Part shown: in pieces, positions 29,456-39,876 of the stretch
How the letters are laid out: the number at the start of each line of letters is the position of its first letter
Position numbering within the stretch: the stretch's first letter is position 1
Assembly (NCBI GenBank): GCA_902539035.1
Contig: CACBHL010000002.1
Coordinates: forward strand, 33,770 to 97,769
Reading direction: 5' to 3'
DNA length: 64,000 bases
Origin: an uncultured Pelagibacteraceae bacterium
GTDB lineage: Bacteria > Pseudomonadota > Alphaproteobacteria > Pelagibacterales > Pelagibacteraceae
Program-made: the position numbers and the translations under genes
Notes under the pieces: model-generated
Databases searched by the model: none
The model's input: the letters and a program-made list of their open reading frames with translations, nothing else
What the model was told of the DNA's origin: nothing

Positions 29456-30327
29456 TGAATGTTATTAGAAAATTACCAGGTCCCTTATTAGTATTCCTTG
29501 GTGCTTGTAGTTTAAGTTTTGGTGGATTAATAGTTAAGTCTTTTGAGGGAGCAACCCTTTGGCAAATCTTATTTTGGAGAACAGTTTTTTTTCTAATAAT
29601 AATTAGTATTTATTTAATCATAACTTACAAAAAAAAAGTATTTAAATCATTCTATAATTTAGGTTTTCCAGGATTTATTGGAGGTTTTGTTTTATCGTTT
29701 GGTTTTTGCGGTTACGTTTTTGCGATGTATAACACTACTGTTGCAAATGCTAATTTCATTATTCAAACTCAAACAATCTTTTTAGCAATTTTTGGATATT
29801 TTTTTTTAAAGGAAAAAATTTCAGTCATCACACTTACTTCTATAATATTAGCAATTTCTGGTATCCTGTTGATGGTAGGAAACTCTTTATCTCCTGGTCA
29901 AATGATAGGAAATATTGCTGCATTTATAATGCCAATTTCGTTTGCAGTTTTAATATTAGTCGTAAGAAAATATCCTAATGTAGATATGGTGCCTGCACAA
30001 TTTATTGCTGGGGTTTTTGCTCTAACCATTGGGTTTTTAATGTCTGGAAAAATTTTAATTTCTACACATGATATTTTTTTAGGTTTCTTGGCAGGTTTTA
30101 TGCAATTAGGATTTGGATTTATTTTAATTACTATTGGTGCTCAAAGAACACCATCCGCTATGGTCGGAATCATAATGTTGACAGAGGCAGTTTTAGGACC
30201 GCTTTGGGCATGGATGTTTATTAATGAACAGCCACCATTTATAGTGATTATTGGAGGTTCAATTGTAATTTTTGCAGTATTACTTCAATTTTACAATCTT
30301 TATTCCATAGAAAAAAAAACTGCTTAA
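29455..30327 (+). CDS. EamA/DMT superfamily transporter
   Basis: 10 TM, duplicated EamA domain. Confidence 0.85.
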   Translation: MNVIRKLPGPLLVFLGACSLSFGGLIVKSFEGATLWQILFWRTVFFLIIISIYLIITYKKKVFKSFYNLGFPGFIGGFVLSFGFCGYVFAMYNTTVANANFIIQTQTIFLAIFGYFFLKEKISVITLTSIILAISGILLMVGNSLSPGQMIGNIAAFIMPISFAVLILVVRKYPNVDMVPAQFIAGVFALTIGFLMSGKILISTHDIFLGFLAGFMQLGFGFILITIGAQRTPSAMVGIIMLTEAVLGPLWAWMFINEQPPFIVIIGGSIVIFAVLLQFYNLYSIEKKTA

Positions 30328-30331
30328 AATA

Positions 30332-30358
30332 TTGACATTGGTTAATATATGATAGAAT
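30332..30358 (+). promoter_or_regulatory. candidate sigma70-type promoter TTGACA-N15-TAGAAT for gcv leader
   Basis: TTGACA 30332-30337, TAGAAT 30353-30358; spacer short (15 nt). Confidence 0.4.
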
Positions 30359-30367
30359 ATTTCTTAA

Positions 30368-30522
30368 CGGGAGAGATCACAATTTAATGTGGCACCGAAG
30401 GAGCAACCACCCAGGAAACTCTCAGGTAAAAGGACCGTAACATATTAACTCTGGAAAGAGATTAGATTCTCGCCGAAGGAGTAAAACTCTCAGGCAAATA
30501 TACAGATGGGTACTATAGAGTT
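30368..30522 (+). ncRNA. tandem glycine riboswitch (two aptamers) in gcvT leader
   Basis: Two copies of the CGGGAGAGAtc...gcaCCGAAGGAGcaa...aACTCTCAGGtaaaaGGACCGt type core: aptamer 1 ~30368-30440, aptamer 2 ~30447-30522 (AACTCT...AGAGTT closing stem; GCCGAAGGAGTAAAACTCTCAGGCA); directly upstream of gcvT. Confidence 0.95.
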
Positions 30523-30525
30523 AGT

Positions 30526-31629
30526 ATGGAAATTAAAAAAACATCTTTAAATAAATTACATCAAGATAGTCAAGCTAAGTTTGTTGAATTTGCTGGTTAT
30601 GAGATGCCAATTCAATACAGTAAAGGTGTTATTGAAGAGCATAGATTTACAAGATCTCATGCTGGTATCTTTGATGTCTCACATATGGGTCAATTATTTA
30701 TTTATGGAAATGAAAATCTAACATCTGATCTTGAAAAAATTTTTCCTTTAGATTTAAAAAATCTTCAACAAAATTGTTCTAAGTATAGTTTTCTTATGAA
30801 CGAAGAGGCTGGTATTTATGATGATCTTATAATTACCAAACTGGAAGATGGATACTTAATTATTTTAAATGCTGCATGCAAAGAAAAAGATTTTGAAATT
30901 TTAAGCAATATATTGTCTAAAAAATATAAATTGGAACTAAGTAATGATAGAGCACTAGTTGCAATACAAGGTCCAAAAGCAGTTGAAATCTTAAATGAAA
31001 CCATAAAGGGGGTTAAGAATTTAACCTTTATGACTGGTGACTGGTTTGATTATAATGGTCAAAAGTTATTTGTTACTAGATCAGGATACACAGGAGAGGA
31101 TGGTTTTGAAGTATCCATTCTAAATGATTTAGCTGAAGAATTTACAAAAATCTTAATTAAGAAGGGTGCAAAACTAATTGGTCTTGGAGCAAGAGATACT
31201 TTGAGATTAGAGGCGGGACTATGCTTATATGGTCATGAATTAGACCTAAATAAAACTCCAGTGGAGGCAAACCTTAAATGGGCAATATCAAAGGAAAGAT
31301 TATCGAGTGGAGGTTTTGTGGGCTCGGATAAAATAATTAACCAAATTAAGGAAGGTGCAAAACAAATAAGAGTTGGAATTAAACCTGAAGGCAGATTGAT
31401 CGCTAGAGAAAAGACTAAAATTTTTAATGAAACCGAATTACCAATTGGAGAAATAACAAGTGGTACATTTGGTCCAAGTATTAATGGTCCAATTGCAATG
31501 GGATATGTTGATAAAGCATTTTCTAAAATTGATACTAAAATATTATTAGAGGTAAGAGGTAAAAAACATCCAGCAAATATTTGTAAGTTACCGTTCTATA
31601 AAAAAAGTTATGTGAAAGGGGTGAATTAA
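30526..31629 (+). CDS. gcvT: glycine cleavage system aminomethyltransferase T protein
   Basis: [38 protein letters not shown]; followed by gcvH/gcvP. Confidence 0.96.
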   Translation: MEIKKTSLNKLHQDSQAKFVEFAGYEMPIQYSKGVIEEHRFTRSHAGIFDVSHMGQLFIYGNENLTSDLEKIFPLDLKNLQQNCSKYSFLMNEEAGIYDDLIITKLEDGYLIILNAACKEKDFEILSNILSKKYKLELSNDRALVAIQGPKAVEILNETIKGVKNLTFMTGDWFDYNGQKLFVTRSGYTGEDGFEVSILNDLAEEFTKILIKKGAKLIGLGARDTLRLEAGLCLYGHELDLNKTPVEANLKWAISKERLSSGGFVGSDKIINQIKEGAKQIRVGIKPEGRLIAREKTKIFNETELPIGEITSGTFGPSINGPIAMGYVDKAFSKIDTKILLEVRGKKHPANICKLPFYKKSYVKGVN

Positions 31630-32009
31630 TGAGTGAAGTTAAATTTTCAAAAGAACATGAGTGGATTATTTTAGAGGGAGATGTAGCCACAATTGGTATA
31701 ACTCAACATGCAACTGAAATGCTAGGTGATATAGTATTTGCAGAATTACCTGAGAAGGGCTCAAATGTAGAAAAAGATGGAACCGCAGGCGTAGTTGAAT
31801 CTACTAAAGCTGCAAGTGACGTTTATACACCTGTAAGTGGGGAGATTGTTGATATAAACCAAGCTATTGTTGATGATCCTGCAAAAATAAATGAGGATCC
31901 TGAGGGTACAGCTTGGTTTTTTAAATTAAAAATGAAAGATATTTCTGAGTTAGATAGTTTAATGAATAAAGAGGAATATGACAAGTTTGCAAAGGAGAGT
32001 TCTAGTTAA
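31629..32009 (+). CDS. gcvH: glycine cleavage system H protein
   Basis: [23 protein letters not shown]...[21 protein letters not shown] lipoyl-lysine motif. Confidence 0.97.
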   Translation: MSEVKFSKEHEWIILEGDVATIGITQHATEMLGDIVFAELPEKGSNVEKDGTAGVVESTKAASDVYTPVSGEIVDINQAIVDDPAKINEDPEGTAWFFKLKMKDISELDSLMNKEEYDKFAKESSS

Positions 32010-34879
32010 TGTTACATAATTCACAAAAAGATTTTTTGAGAAGGCATATCGGTCCGTCTGAAGAGGATCAAAAAAAAATGCTCACTGAACTTAAATATAG
32101 TTCTTTAGATGACCTTATAAAAAATACTGTTCCAGAAAAAATACAGTTTAAAGGGGAACTTAACATTGGCGATTCTAATTCAGAATATGAAGCACTAAGA
32201 AAATTAAAAGTGATTTCAAAAAAAAATCAGATTTACTCTAATTTTATAGGTATGGGTTATTATGGAACTTATACACCTTATGTGATTTTAAGAAATATAT
32301 TAGAAAATCCTGGTTGGTATACTTCATACACACCTTATCAGCCTGAAGTAGCTCAAGGTAGGCTAGAAATGTTACTGAACTTCCAACAGATGATCGTCGA
32401 TTTTACTGGTATGGACATAGCTAATGCATCTTTACTTGATGAAAGTACAGCTGCTGCTGAAGCCGTGGGTTTGAGTTACAGATTAAATAAAAGCGATTGC
32501 AAACTAGTATTTGTATCAGAAAACTGTCATCCACAAACAATTGATCTGATAAAAACTAGGGCAGAGCCTATGGGGCTCAAAGTTCTTGTTGGGAATGAAG
32601 ATAAAGTTTTAGATAATTTAAAAGAAGATGTTGTATGTGGAATTTTACAATATCCTGGAACTTTAGGTGATATTAAAGATCCAAGTGAGTCAATAAGTAA
32701 AATCCATAAAAAAAATGGTAAAGCAATTCTTGCATGCGATTTACTTTCACTTGCTAAGTTGAAAACACCAAGAGAACTAGGTGCTGATATAGCAGTGGGG
32801 AGTTCTCAACGGTTTGGAATTCCGATGGGTTATGGAGGACCCCACGCAGCATTTTTTGCAACAAAAGATGAATATAAAAGATCCTTACCTGGTAGATTAG
32901 TAGGAGTTTCAGTGGATAGACATGGAAATAAAGCCTACAGATTATCATTACAAACTAGAGAGCAGCACATCAGAAGAGATAAAGCTACAAGCAACATTTG
33001 TACAGCTCAAGCCTTATTAGCAATTGTGTCAGCAGCATATGCTATTTACCACGGTCCAGATGGAATTAAAAATATTTCTGAAAGAGTATCTCAATTAGCA
33101 AAAAATTTTGCTGATAAAATTAAACAATCCGGATATGAATTATATTCAGATTATTTTTTTGATACTGTAACTATTATCACTAAAGATAAAACTGATCAGA
33201 TTTTTGAAAATGCTTTAAACCAAAAAGTTAATATTAGAAAAGTAAATTCAGAAATGTTATCTGTATCTTTCGATGAAAGAAAAAATGTTTATAGAGTAAA
33301 CCAATTACTAAAAATTTTTAATGCAGCAGAATCTATTAAAAAAGAGGATCCTGTAGCAAATTTAGTAAATTTACCAAAAAATTTAATTAGAACTTCTAAA
33401 TATTTAGAACACCCTGTTTTTAATTTATATCATTCAGAGACAGAAATGCTTAGATATCTTAAAAAGTTAGAAGATAAAGATATAGCTCTTAACAGAACCA
33501 TGATTGCACTGGGCTCATGTACTATGAAATTAAATGCTACTGCGGAAATGATACCTATTTCATGGAGAGAATTAGCTGAGCCTCATCCGTTTGTGCCTGT
33601 TGAACAGATGGAGGGTTATAGAGAATTGTTCACTGATCTTAAAAATTGGCTAAGATCAATTACTGGTTTTTCTGGAGTTTCGCTTCAGCCGAATGCAGGC
33701 GCTCAAGGTGAATATGCGGGATTAATGGTAATACGAAAATATCACTTAGACAGAGGTGATGAAAATAGAAATATATGTTTAATACCTAGCTCAGCACATG
33801 GAACAAATCCAGCAAGTGCACAAATGGTTGGAATGAAAGTTGTAGTAGTTGATTGTGATAAAGAAGGGAATGTAGATTTTGAAGATTTAAAGAAAAAAGC
33901 AGAAACACATTCAGAAAATCTTGGAGCTTTGATGGTTACATATCCATCAACACATGGTGTTTTTGAAGAAAAAATATCAGATATCTGTGATTTAATTCAT
34001 AAACATGGTGGTCAAGTTTATATGGATGGTGCAAACCTAAATGCGCTCGTAGGTATTGCAAAACCTGGAAATTTTGGTCCAGATGTTTGTCATATAAACT
34101 TACACAAAACTTTCTGTATTCCACATGGTGGTGGAGGACCAGGTATGGGTCCAATTGCTTGCAAAAGACACTTACAAGTTTATCTGCCCAATCATCCAGT
34201 GGTTAAAGATTGTGGTCCTGCAACAGGTATAGGCGCAGTTTCAGCAGCACCTTGGGGTAGTTCAAGTATTTTATCTATTTCATGGATGTATATAAAAATG
34301 ATGGGATCTCAAGGTTTGAAATTAGCAACAGAAGTTGCCATTTTAAACGCCAATTATATAGCTCATAGATTAAAAAACCATTTTCCAATTTTATACAAAG
34401 GCACTAATGGGAATGTTGCCCATGAATGTATAATTGATATTAGATCAATTAAAAGTGAAACGGGTGTGAGCGAGGAAGACATTGCAAAAAGATTAATAGA
34501 CTATGGGTTCCATGCACCAACTATGTCATGGCCAGTTGCTGGTACAATGATGATAGAGCCTACTGAGAGTGAAAGTTTACCAGAAATAGATAGATTTTGT
34601 GATACTTTAATAAATATTAAAACGGAAATAGAAATGATTAAGTCGGGTAAATTTGATAAAGTAGATAATCCAATTAAAAATGCACCTCACACCGATATTG
34701 AACTTTCATCAGATGAATGGGAACACAAATATTCTAGAAAGCAAGCAGCGTATCCTGCAAAATTCTTGAAAACAAATAAATTTTGGCCTCCAGTCGCAAG
34801 AGTAGACAATGTTTATGGAGATAAAAATATTTTTTGTACTTGTCCAAGTATGGATGAGTTTAAAGAAGATGCAGCATAA
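32009..34879 (+). CDS. gcvP: glycine dehydrogenase (P protein), decarboxylating
   Basis: 956 aa; FLRRHIGPSEEDQ, VGSSQRFGIPMGYGGPHAAFFA, NLHKTFCIPHGGGGPGMGPI. Confidence 0.97.
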   Translation: MLHNSQKDFLRRHIGPSEEDQKKMLTELKYSSLDDLIKNTVPEKIQFKGELNIGDSNSEYEALRKLKVISKKNQIYSNFIGMGYYGTYTPYVILRNILENPGWYTSYTPYQPEVAQGRLEMLLNFQQMIVDFTGMDIANASLLDESTAAAEAVGLSYRLNKSDCKLVFVSENCHPQTIDLIKTRAEPMGLKVLVGNEDKVLDNLKEDVVCGILQYPGTLGDIKDPSESISKIHKKNGKAILACDLLSLAKLKTPRELGADIAVGSSQRFGIPMGYGGPHAAFFATKDEYKRSLPGRLVGVSVDRHGNKAYRLSLQTREQHIRRDKATSNICTAQALLAIVSAAYAIYHGPDGIKNISERVSQLAKNFADKIKQSGYELYSDYFFDTVTIITKDKTDQIFENALNQKVNIRKVNSEMLSVSFDERKNVYRVNQLLKIFNAAESIKKEDPVANLVNLPKNLIRTSKYLEHPVFNLYHSETEMLRYLKKLEDKDIALNRTMIALGSCTMKLNATAEMIPISWRELAEPHPFVPVEQMEGYRELFTDLKNWLRSITGFSGVSLQPNAGAQGEYAGLMVIRKYHLDRGDENRNICLIPSSAHGTNPASAQMVGMKVVVVDCDKEGNVDFEDLKKKAETHSENLGALMVTYPSTHGVFEEKISDICDLIHKHGGQVYMDGANLNALVGIAKPGNFGPDVCHINLHKTFCIPHGGGGPGMGPIACKRHLQVYLPNHPVVKDCGPATGIGAVSAAPWGSSSILSISWMYIKMMGSQGLKLATEVAILNANYIAHRLKNHFPILYKGTNGNVAHECIIDIRSIKSETGVSEEDIAKRLIDYGFHAPTMSWPVAGTMMIEPTESESLPEIDRFCDTLINIKTEIEMIKSGKFDKVDNPIKNAPHTDIELSSDEWEHKYSRKQAAYPAKFLKTNKFWPPVARVDNVYGDKNIFCTCPSMDEFKEDAA

Positions 34880-34885
34880 AAATTA

Positions 34886-36124
34886 ATGAAAATTGCTGTT
34901 GTCGGCTCAGGTATTTCTGGTTTAAGTGCTGCATACTATTTATCCAAAAAACATCATGTAGATCTTTTTGAGAAAGAAGACCGTTTTGGGGGCCACTCAC
35001 ATACCATTGATCTTACTTTTGGAGAAAAAAAAGTCTCTGTTGATATAGGTTTTATTGTATTTAACTTTCAAACATACCCAAATTTAATAAATTTTTTTAA
35101 AGAAAATAATATTGAAATTGAAAAAAGCGATATGTCTTTTTCAGTTTCAGTTGATAATACCAATTTTGAATATTGTGGAAAAGGGATAAGTGGTATTTTC
35201 TCTAATAGATTAAATTTGTTTAATTTAAAATTTCTAAAAATGTTCTTGGATATAATTAAATTTTATAAAAAAAGTGATCAAGAAAGTATCTCAGAAGAAA
35301 AGTTAACTTTAGGTGAATATCTTAAAAAAAATAGATTATCAAAATCATTTATAGATTACCATATAATTCCCATGGTTTCAGCTATTTGGTCAATGCCTCC
35401 ATTGGAAGCAAGTAAGATGCCTATAAGTTTTTTTTTAAAATTTTTCCAAAATCATGGTTTATTTAAATTAAAAAACAGACCTCAATGGTATACTGTATCA
35501 AATAGAAGCAGAACTTATGTAAATCACATCATATCAAATATTAGTGGTGAGCATTATAAAAATTATAAAGTTATAAAATTAAAAAGAAAGCCTTCAGGTA
35601 TTGATTTATACTATGGAGGGCAAAGTGAGTTTTTTGATTATGACAAAGTAGTCATAGCAACTCATGCAGATGAAGCTTTAGAAATAATTGATAATCCAAC
35701 AGAGGATGAGAAAAAAATTTTATCTAATTTTAGCTATAAAGAAAATATCGCATATATTCATACTGATGTTAGAGCTATGCCTAAGAATAAAAAAGCTTGG
35801 AGTTCTTGGAATTCATCTATCGACGATAAAAATGTTGAAAAGAACTCAATTAGTTATTGGTTAAATTTGTTACAAAATTTAAAGTGCGAACAAGATATTT
35901 TTTTGACCTTAAATCCATATTTTAAGATTGATAAGTCGAAAATACTCAAAAAAGTTAGATTTACTCATCCATATTATGATCAAAAAGCATTGGATACGCA
36001 ACATGAGCTCTCTAAATTACAAAATCAAAAAGATCTACTTTTTTGTGGAAGTTATTTTGGTTACGGATTTCATGAAGATGGAATAAAATCATCTATTGAG
36101 ATGCTGAATAACCTTAATGATTAA
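34886..36124 (+). CDS. NAD(P)/FAD-binding oxidoreductase (amine-oxidase-like, of the DUF1365/Cfa cluster)
   Basis: MKIAVVGSGISGLSAAYYLSKKHHVDLFEKEDRFGGHSHT; C-term CGSYFGYGFHEDGIKSSIEML. Confidence 0.9.
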   Translation: MKIAVVGSGISGLSAAYYLSKKHHVDLFEKEDRFGGHSHTIDLTFGEKKVSVDIGFIVFNFQTYPNLINFFKENNIEIEKSDMSFSVSVDNTNFEYCGKGISGIFSNRLNLFNLKFLKMFLDIIKFYKKSDQESISEEKLTLGEYLKKNRLSKSFIDYHIIPMVSAIWSMPPLEASKMPISFFLKFFQNHGLFKLKNRPQWYTVSNRSRTYVNHIISNISGEHYKNYKVIKLKRKPSGIDLYYGGQSEFFDYDKVVIATHADEALEIIDNPTEDEKKILSNFSYKENIAYIHTDVRAMPKNKKAWSSWNSSIDDKNVEKNSISYWLNLLQNLKCEQDIFLTLNPYFKIDKSKILKKVRFTHPYYDQKALDTQHELSKLQNQKDLLFCGSYFGYGFHEDGIKSSIEMLNNLND

Positions 36125-36881
36125 CTCTTGTATATATACTGGAACAGTAATCCATAAACGATTTAAACCTAAAGAGCATTTCTTTAAATATAAAGTTTTT
36201 TCATTGTTGATAGATTTATCTGAACTTGAGATATTAAGTGATAAAATAAGATTTTTTTCTCTAAATCGTTTTAATTTAATCAGTTTTCAAGAAAAAGATC
36301 ATGGAGAACGAGACGGTTCATCACTAACTAAATGGGTAAAAAAAAACTTGAAACAAAATAATATTAATTCAGAAAATATTAAAATTAAACTTTTGTGTTA
36401 CCCAAGAATATTGGGATATGTATTTAATCCTCTTAGTATTTTTTTTGTTTACGACAATCAAGAAAAGTTGGTATCAATTTTATATGAAGTAAAAAATACT
36501 TTTGGAGAACAACATACTTATGTATTTAGGGTGGATAATAAAAATAATTTAATAAAGAATAATTGCTCAAAGAAATTTCATGTATCTCCATTTATCGAAA
36601 TGGACTGTCAGTATTTTTTTAAAATATTAAAACCAGGAGATAAATTATCTGTAATTATTGATCAATATGATAAAGATGGAAAGATTTTGTTTGCTTCTCA
36701 AGATGGTGTAAGAAATGACCTAAATAGTTCACAATTAATTAAATCTTATCTAAAACATCCTTTAATGACTTTAAAAATTATTTCTGCGATACATTTTGAA
36801 GCGTTCAAATTATGGTTAAAAGGAATAAGATTAGTTAAAAAAAAATTTAATATTAAAAATAATTTAACAGTTGAGAATTAA
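36117..36881 (+). CDS. DUF1365 domain protein
   Basis: YTGTVIHKRFKPKEHFFKYKVFSLLIDLSEL...LCYPRILGYVFNPLSIFFVYD, typical DUF1365. Confidence 0.9.
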   Translation: MINSCIYTGTVIHKRFKPKEHFFKYKVFSLLIDLSELEILSDKIRFFSLNRFNLISFQEKDHGERDGSSLTKWVKKNLKQNNINSENIKIKLLCYPRILGYVFNPLSIFFVYDNQEKLVSILYEVKNTFGEQHTYVFRVDNKNNLIKNNCSKKFHVSPFIEMDCQYFFKILKPGDKLSVIIDQYDKDGKILFASQDGVRNDLNSSQLIKSYLKHPLMTLKIISAIHFEAFKLWLKGIRLVKKKFNIKNNLTVEN

Positions 36882-38059
36882 TGTTTTTAAATGAAATATC
36901 TGATAAATTGGTTTTTAATTTTTTGAGTAAGATTGATTATGGTTATCTCGAGATTAAAACCTTTGATGGAGAACTTCTCAAGTTTGGAAATAAAGAAGAA
37001 CCACTTAGTGCTAATATAATTATTAAAAAACCAAATTTTAATTATAATTTAATACGTGGTGGAAGTATTGGTTTTGCCGAGTCTTATATGAGAGGTGAAT
37101 TTGAAACAGATAATCTCTCAAATTTGATTGAACTTACTGCAAGAAATATAAAAATTATTCACAGGTTTTCAGGTTTATTAGATATTCCTATAATTAATTA
37201 TATTAAAAATAAAATCATTAAAAATACCAAGAGTAGAAGTAAGGAGAATATCGCTAAGCACTATGATTTAGGGAATGAATTTTTTTCACTATGGCTTGAT
37301 GATACTTTAACTTATTCGAGTGCTATATTTAATGAAAATTCAAAAAACTTATCTGAAGCACAAAACCATAAATATCAAAAATTAATTGATCTTATTAAAC
37401 CGAATAATGGTGATAAAGTTTTAGAAATTGGTTGTGGGTGGGGTGGTTTTGCTGAGTATTTAGGTAAAAAATATGACGTAAAACTTGATTGCATTACTAT
37501 TTCAAAAAAACAATTTGAATACGCCAAAGAGCGAATTCACAAATGTGGTTTAAATGAAAAAGTTAATATTGAGATTAAAGATTACAGAGATTTACAGGGA
37601 AAATATAATTCTATTGCTTCAATAGAAATGATCGAAGCTGTTGGACAAAATTATCTTGATGGATATTTTAAAACAATCAAAAATAATTTATCTGGAGGTG
37701 GTAAAGCAGCTATTCAAGCAATAACAATTGATGACAATTTGTTTGATAGATATAAAAATAAACAAGATTTTATTCAAAAATATATCTTTCCTGGAGGATT
37801 TCTTCCCAATAAAAACAGCATTAATAGATATGTCTCAGATAATGGGCTGACAATTAACTCATATATCTCATATGCAGATCATTATGCTGATACTTTAGAG
37901 ATTTGGAGGAATCAATTTATCAAAAAATGGGAGTTAATTAAAAATCAAGGTTTTGATTTAAAATTTAAAAGAATGTGGGAATTTTATTTATCTTATTGTG
38001 AAGCTGGCTTTAAATCAAAAAATATAGATCTAATTCAATTTTCACTTCAAAACAAATAA
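36881..38059 (+). CDS. cyclopropane-fatty-acyl-phospholipid synthase family methyltransferase
   Basis: NIAKHYDLGNEFFSLWLDDTLTYSSAIF...VLEIGCGWGGFAEYLGKKYDVKLDCITISKKQFEYAKERI. Confidence 0.93.
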   Translation: MFLNEISDKLVFNFLSKIDYGYLEIKTFDGELLKFGNKEEPLSANIIIKKPNFNYNLIRGGSIGFAESYMRGEFETDNLSNLIELTARNIKIIHRFSGLLDIPIINYIKNKIIKNTKSRSKENIAKHYDLGNEFFSLWLDDTLTYSSAIFNENSKNLSEAQNHKYQKLIDLIKPNNGDKVLEIGCGWGGFAEYLGKKYDVKLDCITISKKQFEYAKERIHKCGLNEKVNIEIKDYRDLQGKYNSIASIEMIEAVGQNYLDGYFKTIKNNLSGGGKAAIQAITIDDNLFDRYKNKQDFIQKYIFPGGFLPNKNSINRYVSDNGLTINSYISYADHYADTLEIWRNQFIKKWELIKNQGFDLKFKRMWEFYLSYCEAGFKSKNIDLIQFSLQNK

Positions 38060-38076
38060 CTGATAAAAGGATATTT

Positions 38077-38625
38077 ATGCAAAATATAAAAATAATTAAA
38101 TCTATTTTATTGATAATTTGTACTTTCTTAATTACAAGTTGTTCAAACAATAGTGCCATGAAACCAGAAGATTTTAAAAATAAAGAGCCAAGATTAATAA
38201 TTGAAGAATATTTAAGTGGAAATGTTAAGGCATGGGGTGTTTTACAAAACAGATCGGGTAAAGTTACAAGACAGTTTAATGCTGATTTAAATGGTACATG
38301 GGATGGAAAACAATTAATTTTAAAAGAAAAATTTAATTGGGATGACGGCGAAGTCCAAGACAGAGAATGGACAATAAGTAAAATTGACGATCATAATTAT
38401 GAGGGAACTGCAGGAGACGTTGTAGGTAAAGCCAAAGGTTATTCATATGGTCCAGCCTTTAAATTTGAATATGTTTTATTAGTTCCAGTAAAAGGAAGAG
38501 AAATAAAAATCACATTTGATGATTGGATTTTTAAACAAGATGACCGTGTCGCAATCAATAGAGCTACAATGACAAAATTTGGTTTTAAAGTTGCAGAGCT
38601 GACTGTAGTATTTGTTAAAGATTAA
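38077..38625 (+). CDS. DUF3833 family lipoprotein
   Basis: Lipobox-like IITSCSNN near N-term; GNVKAWGVLQNRSGKVTRQFNADLNGTWDGKQLILKEKFNWDDGEVQDREW. Confidence 0.85.
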   Translation: MQNIKIIKSILLIICTFLITSCSNNSAMKPEDFKNKEPRLIIEEYLSGNVKAWGVLQNRSGKVTRQFNADLNGTWDGKQLILKEKFNWDDGEVQDREWTISKIDDHNYEGTAGDVVGKAKGYSYGPAFKFEYVLLVPVKGREIKITFDDWIFKQDDRVAINRATMTKFGFKVAELTVVFVKD

Positions 38626-39384
38626 TTATTTCTTTTGATATTTTGTCAATCGACCTATTAAATTAAAATATAACTTGCTAGGCAGAAAACTTAAAATTTT
38701 AAGTGTAAGTGTAAGTGCTTTTGGAAAATGAATTTCAAAATAGTTTTTATTAACTAAACCATCATAAATTTGATCTGCAGCATATTCTGGTGTCTTTAAG
38801 AAAGGCATTTTAAAATCATTTTTATCTGTCATAGGAGTTTTTATAAATCCAGGTGACACTAAACAAACACGAACGTTAGACCTTTTAAAATCAAAATATA
38901 GGCTTTCAGCTAGATTATTTAATGCAGATTTAGATGGACCATAGCCTGTTGAATTAGGAAGTCCCCTGTAACCAGCGATAGAGGAAACTATAGTAATTAC
39001 ACCATTTTTTTTGTCTTTAAAGTGTTGTTCAACAGCTTTAATGGTATTTACAGTCCCAAAAAAATTAACTTTAAATACCTCTTCCATTTGTTCTACATCA
39101 ATATCTTTTTCTTTTTTAGGGTTCCATGTCCCTGTTGAAAAAAAACAAATATCAATTTCATTAAATTTATTTTTAATTTCATTGAATATTTCAAAACAAT
39201 TTTCTTTATTTGTAACATCTAAAGGAAAAGCTGTAATATTCTCATATTGTTCACAAAGTTCATTTAATAATTCCACTCTTCTTGCAGAAACTGCAACATT
39301 CCATCCTTTACTAGAAAATTTAATAGCCAAAGCTTTACCAATACCTGTACTTCCACCTGTGATCCATATTGTTTTTTTATTCAT
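38626..39384 (-). CDS. SDR family oxidoreductase
   Basis: WITGGSTGIGKALAIKFSSKGWNVAVSARR; YGPSKSALNNLAESL. Confidence 0.9.
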   Translation of the reverse strand: MNKKTIWITGGSTGIGKALAIKFSSKGWNVAVSARRVELLNELCEQYENITAFPLDVTNKENCFEIFNEIKNKFNEIDICFFSTGTWNPKKEKDIDVEQMEEVFKVNFFGTVNTIKAVEQHFKDKKNGVITIVSSIAGYRGLPNSTGYGPSKSALNNLAESLYFDFKRSNVRVCLVSPGFIKTPMTDKNDFKMPFLKTPEYAADQIYDGLVNKNYFEIHFPKALTLTLKILSFLPSKLYFNLIGRLTKYQKK

Positions 39385-39407
39385 AGTTAATCGTATATAT
39401 TACTAAC

Positions 39408-39875
39408 ATGTTTAAAAATAAATTTTTAACTTTTATATCCTTTCTTCTAGTCACTTTTGGAGCTTCAGTTATTGGAAGCTTAGCAACAATTAATTATAAA
39501 GAGCCATGGTATTCATTATTGAATAAACCAACCTTTAATCCTCCAGATTGGGTTTTTGGACCTGTGTGGACGACATTGTATATGATGATGACACTTGCAA
39601 TATGGTTATTTTGGCACTCAAACAATAGTAATAAAAATACTGTTTATATTTATTTAATTCATCTAGTGTTTAATACAACTTGGAGTGTAGTTTTCTTTGT
39701 TTTTCACAATATGGTCTTAGCTTTATTTGTATTAATTTTATTAATTGGACTGATAATTAATCTCATTTTAAGATTTAAACGTGTCAATGTAGTTAGTTCC
39801 TATTTAATGATTCCTTATTTACTTTGGTGTAGCTTTGCACTATTCCTCAATATTAATCTTATAATAATAAACTAA
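39408..39875 (+). CDS. tspO: TspO/MBR family protein
   Basis: PWYSLLNKPTFNPPDWVFGPVWTTLYMMMTLAIWLFW...NTTWSVVFF. Confidence 0.92.
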   Translation: MFKNKFLTFISFLLVTFGASVIGSLATINYKEPWYSLLNKPTFNPPDWVFGPVWTTLYMMMTLAIWLFWHSNNSNKNTVYIYLIHLVFNTTWSVVFFVFHNMVLALFVLILLIGLIINLILRFKRVNVVSSYLMIPYLLWCSFALFLNINLIIIN

Positions 39876-39876
39876 T

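Noticed and set aside
30526-31629. DMSP demethylase (DmdA) instead of GcvT
   Set aside because: DmdA is a GcvT homologue, but this gene lies behind a glycine riboswitch and directly before gcvH and gcvP, so GcvT is the better call.
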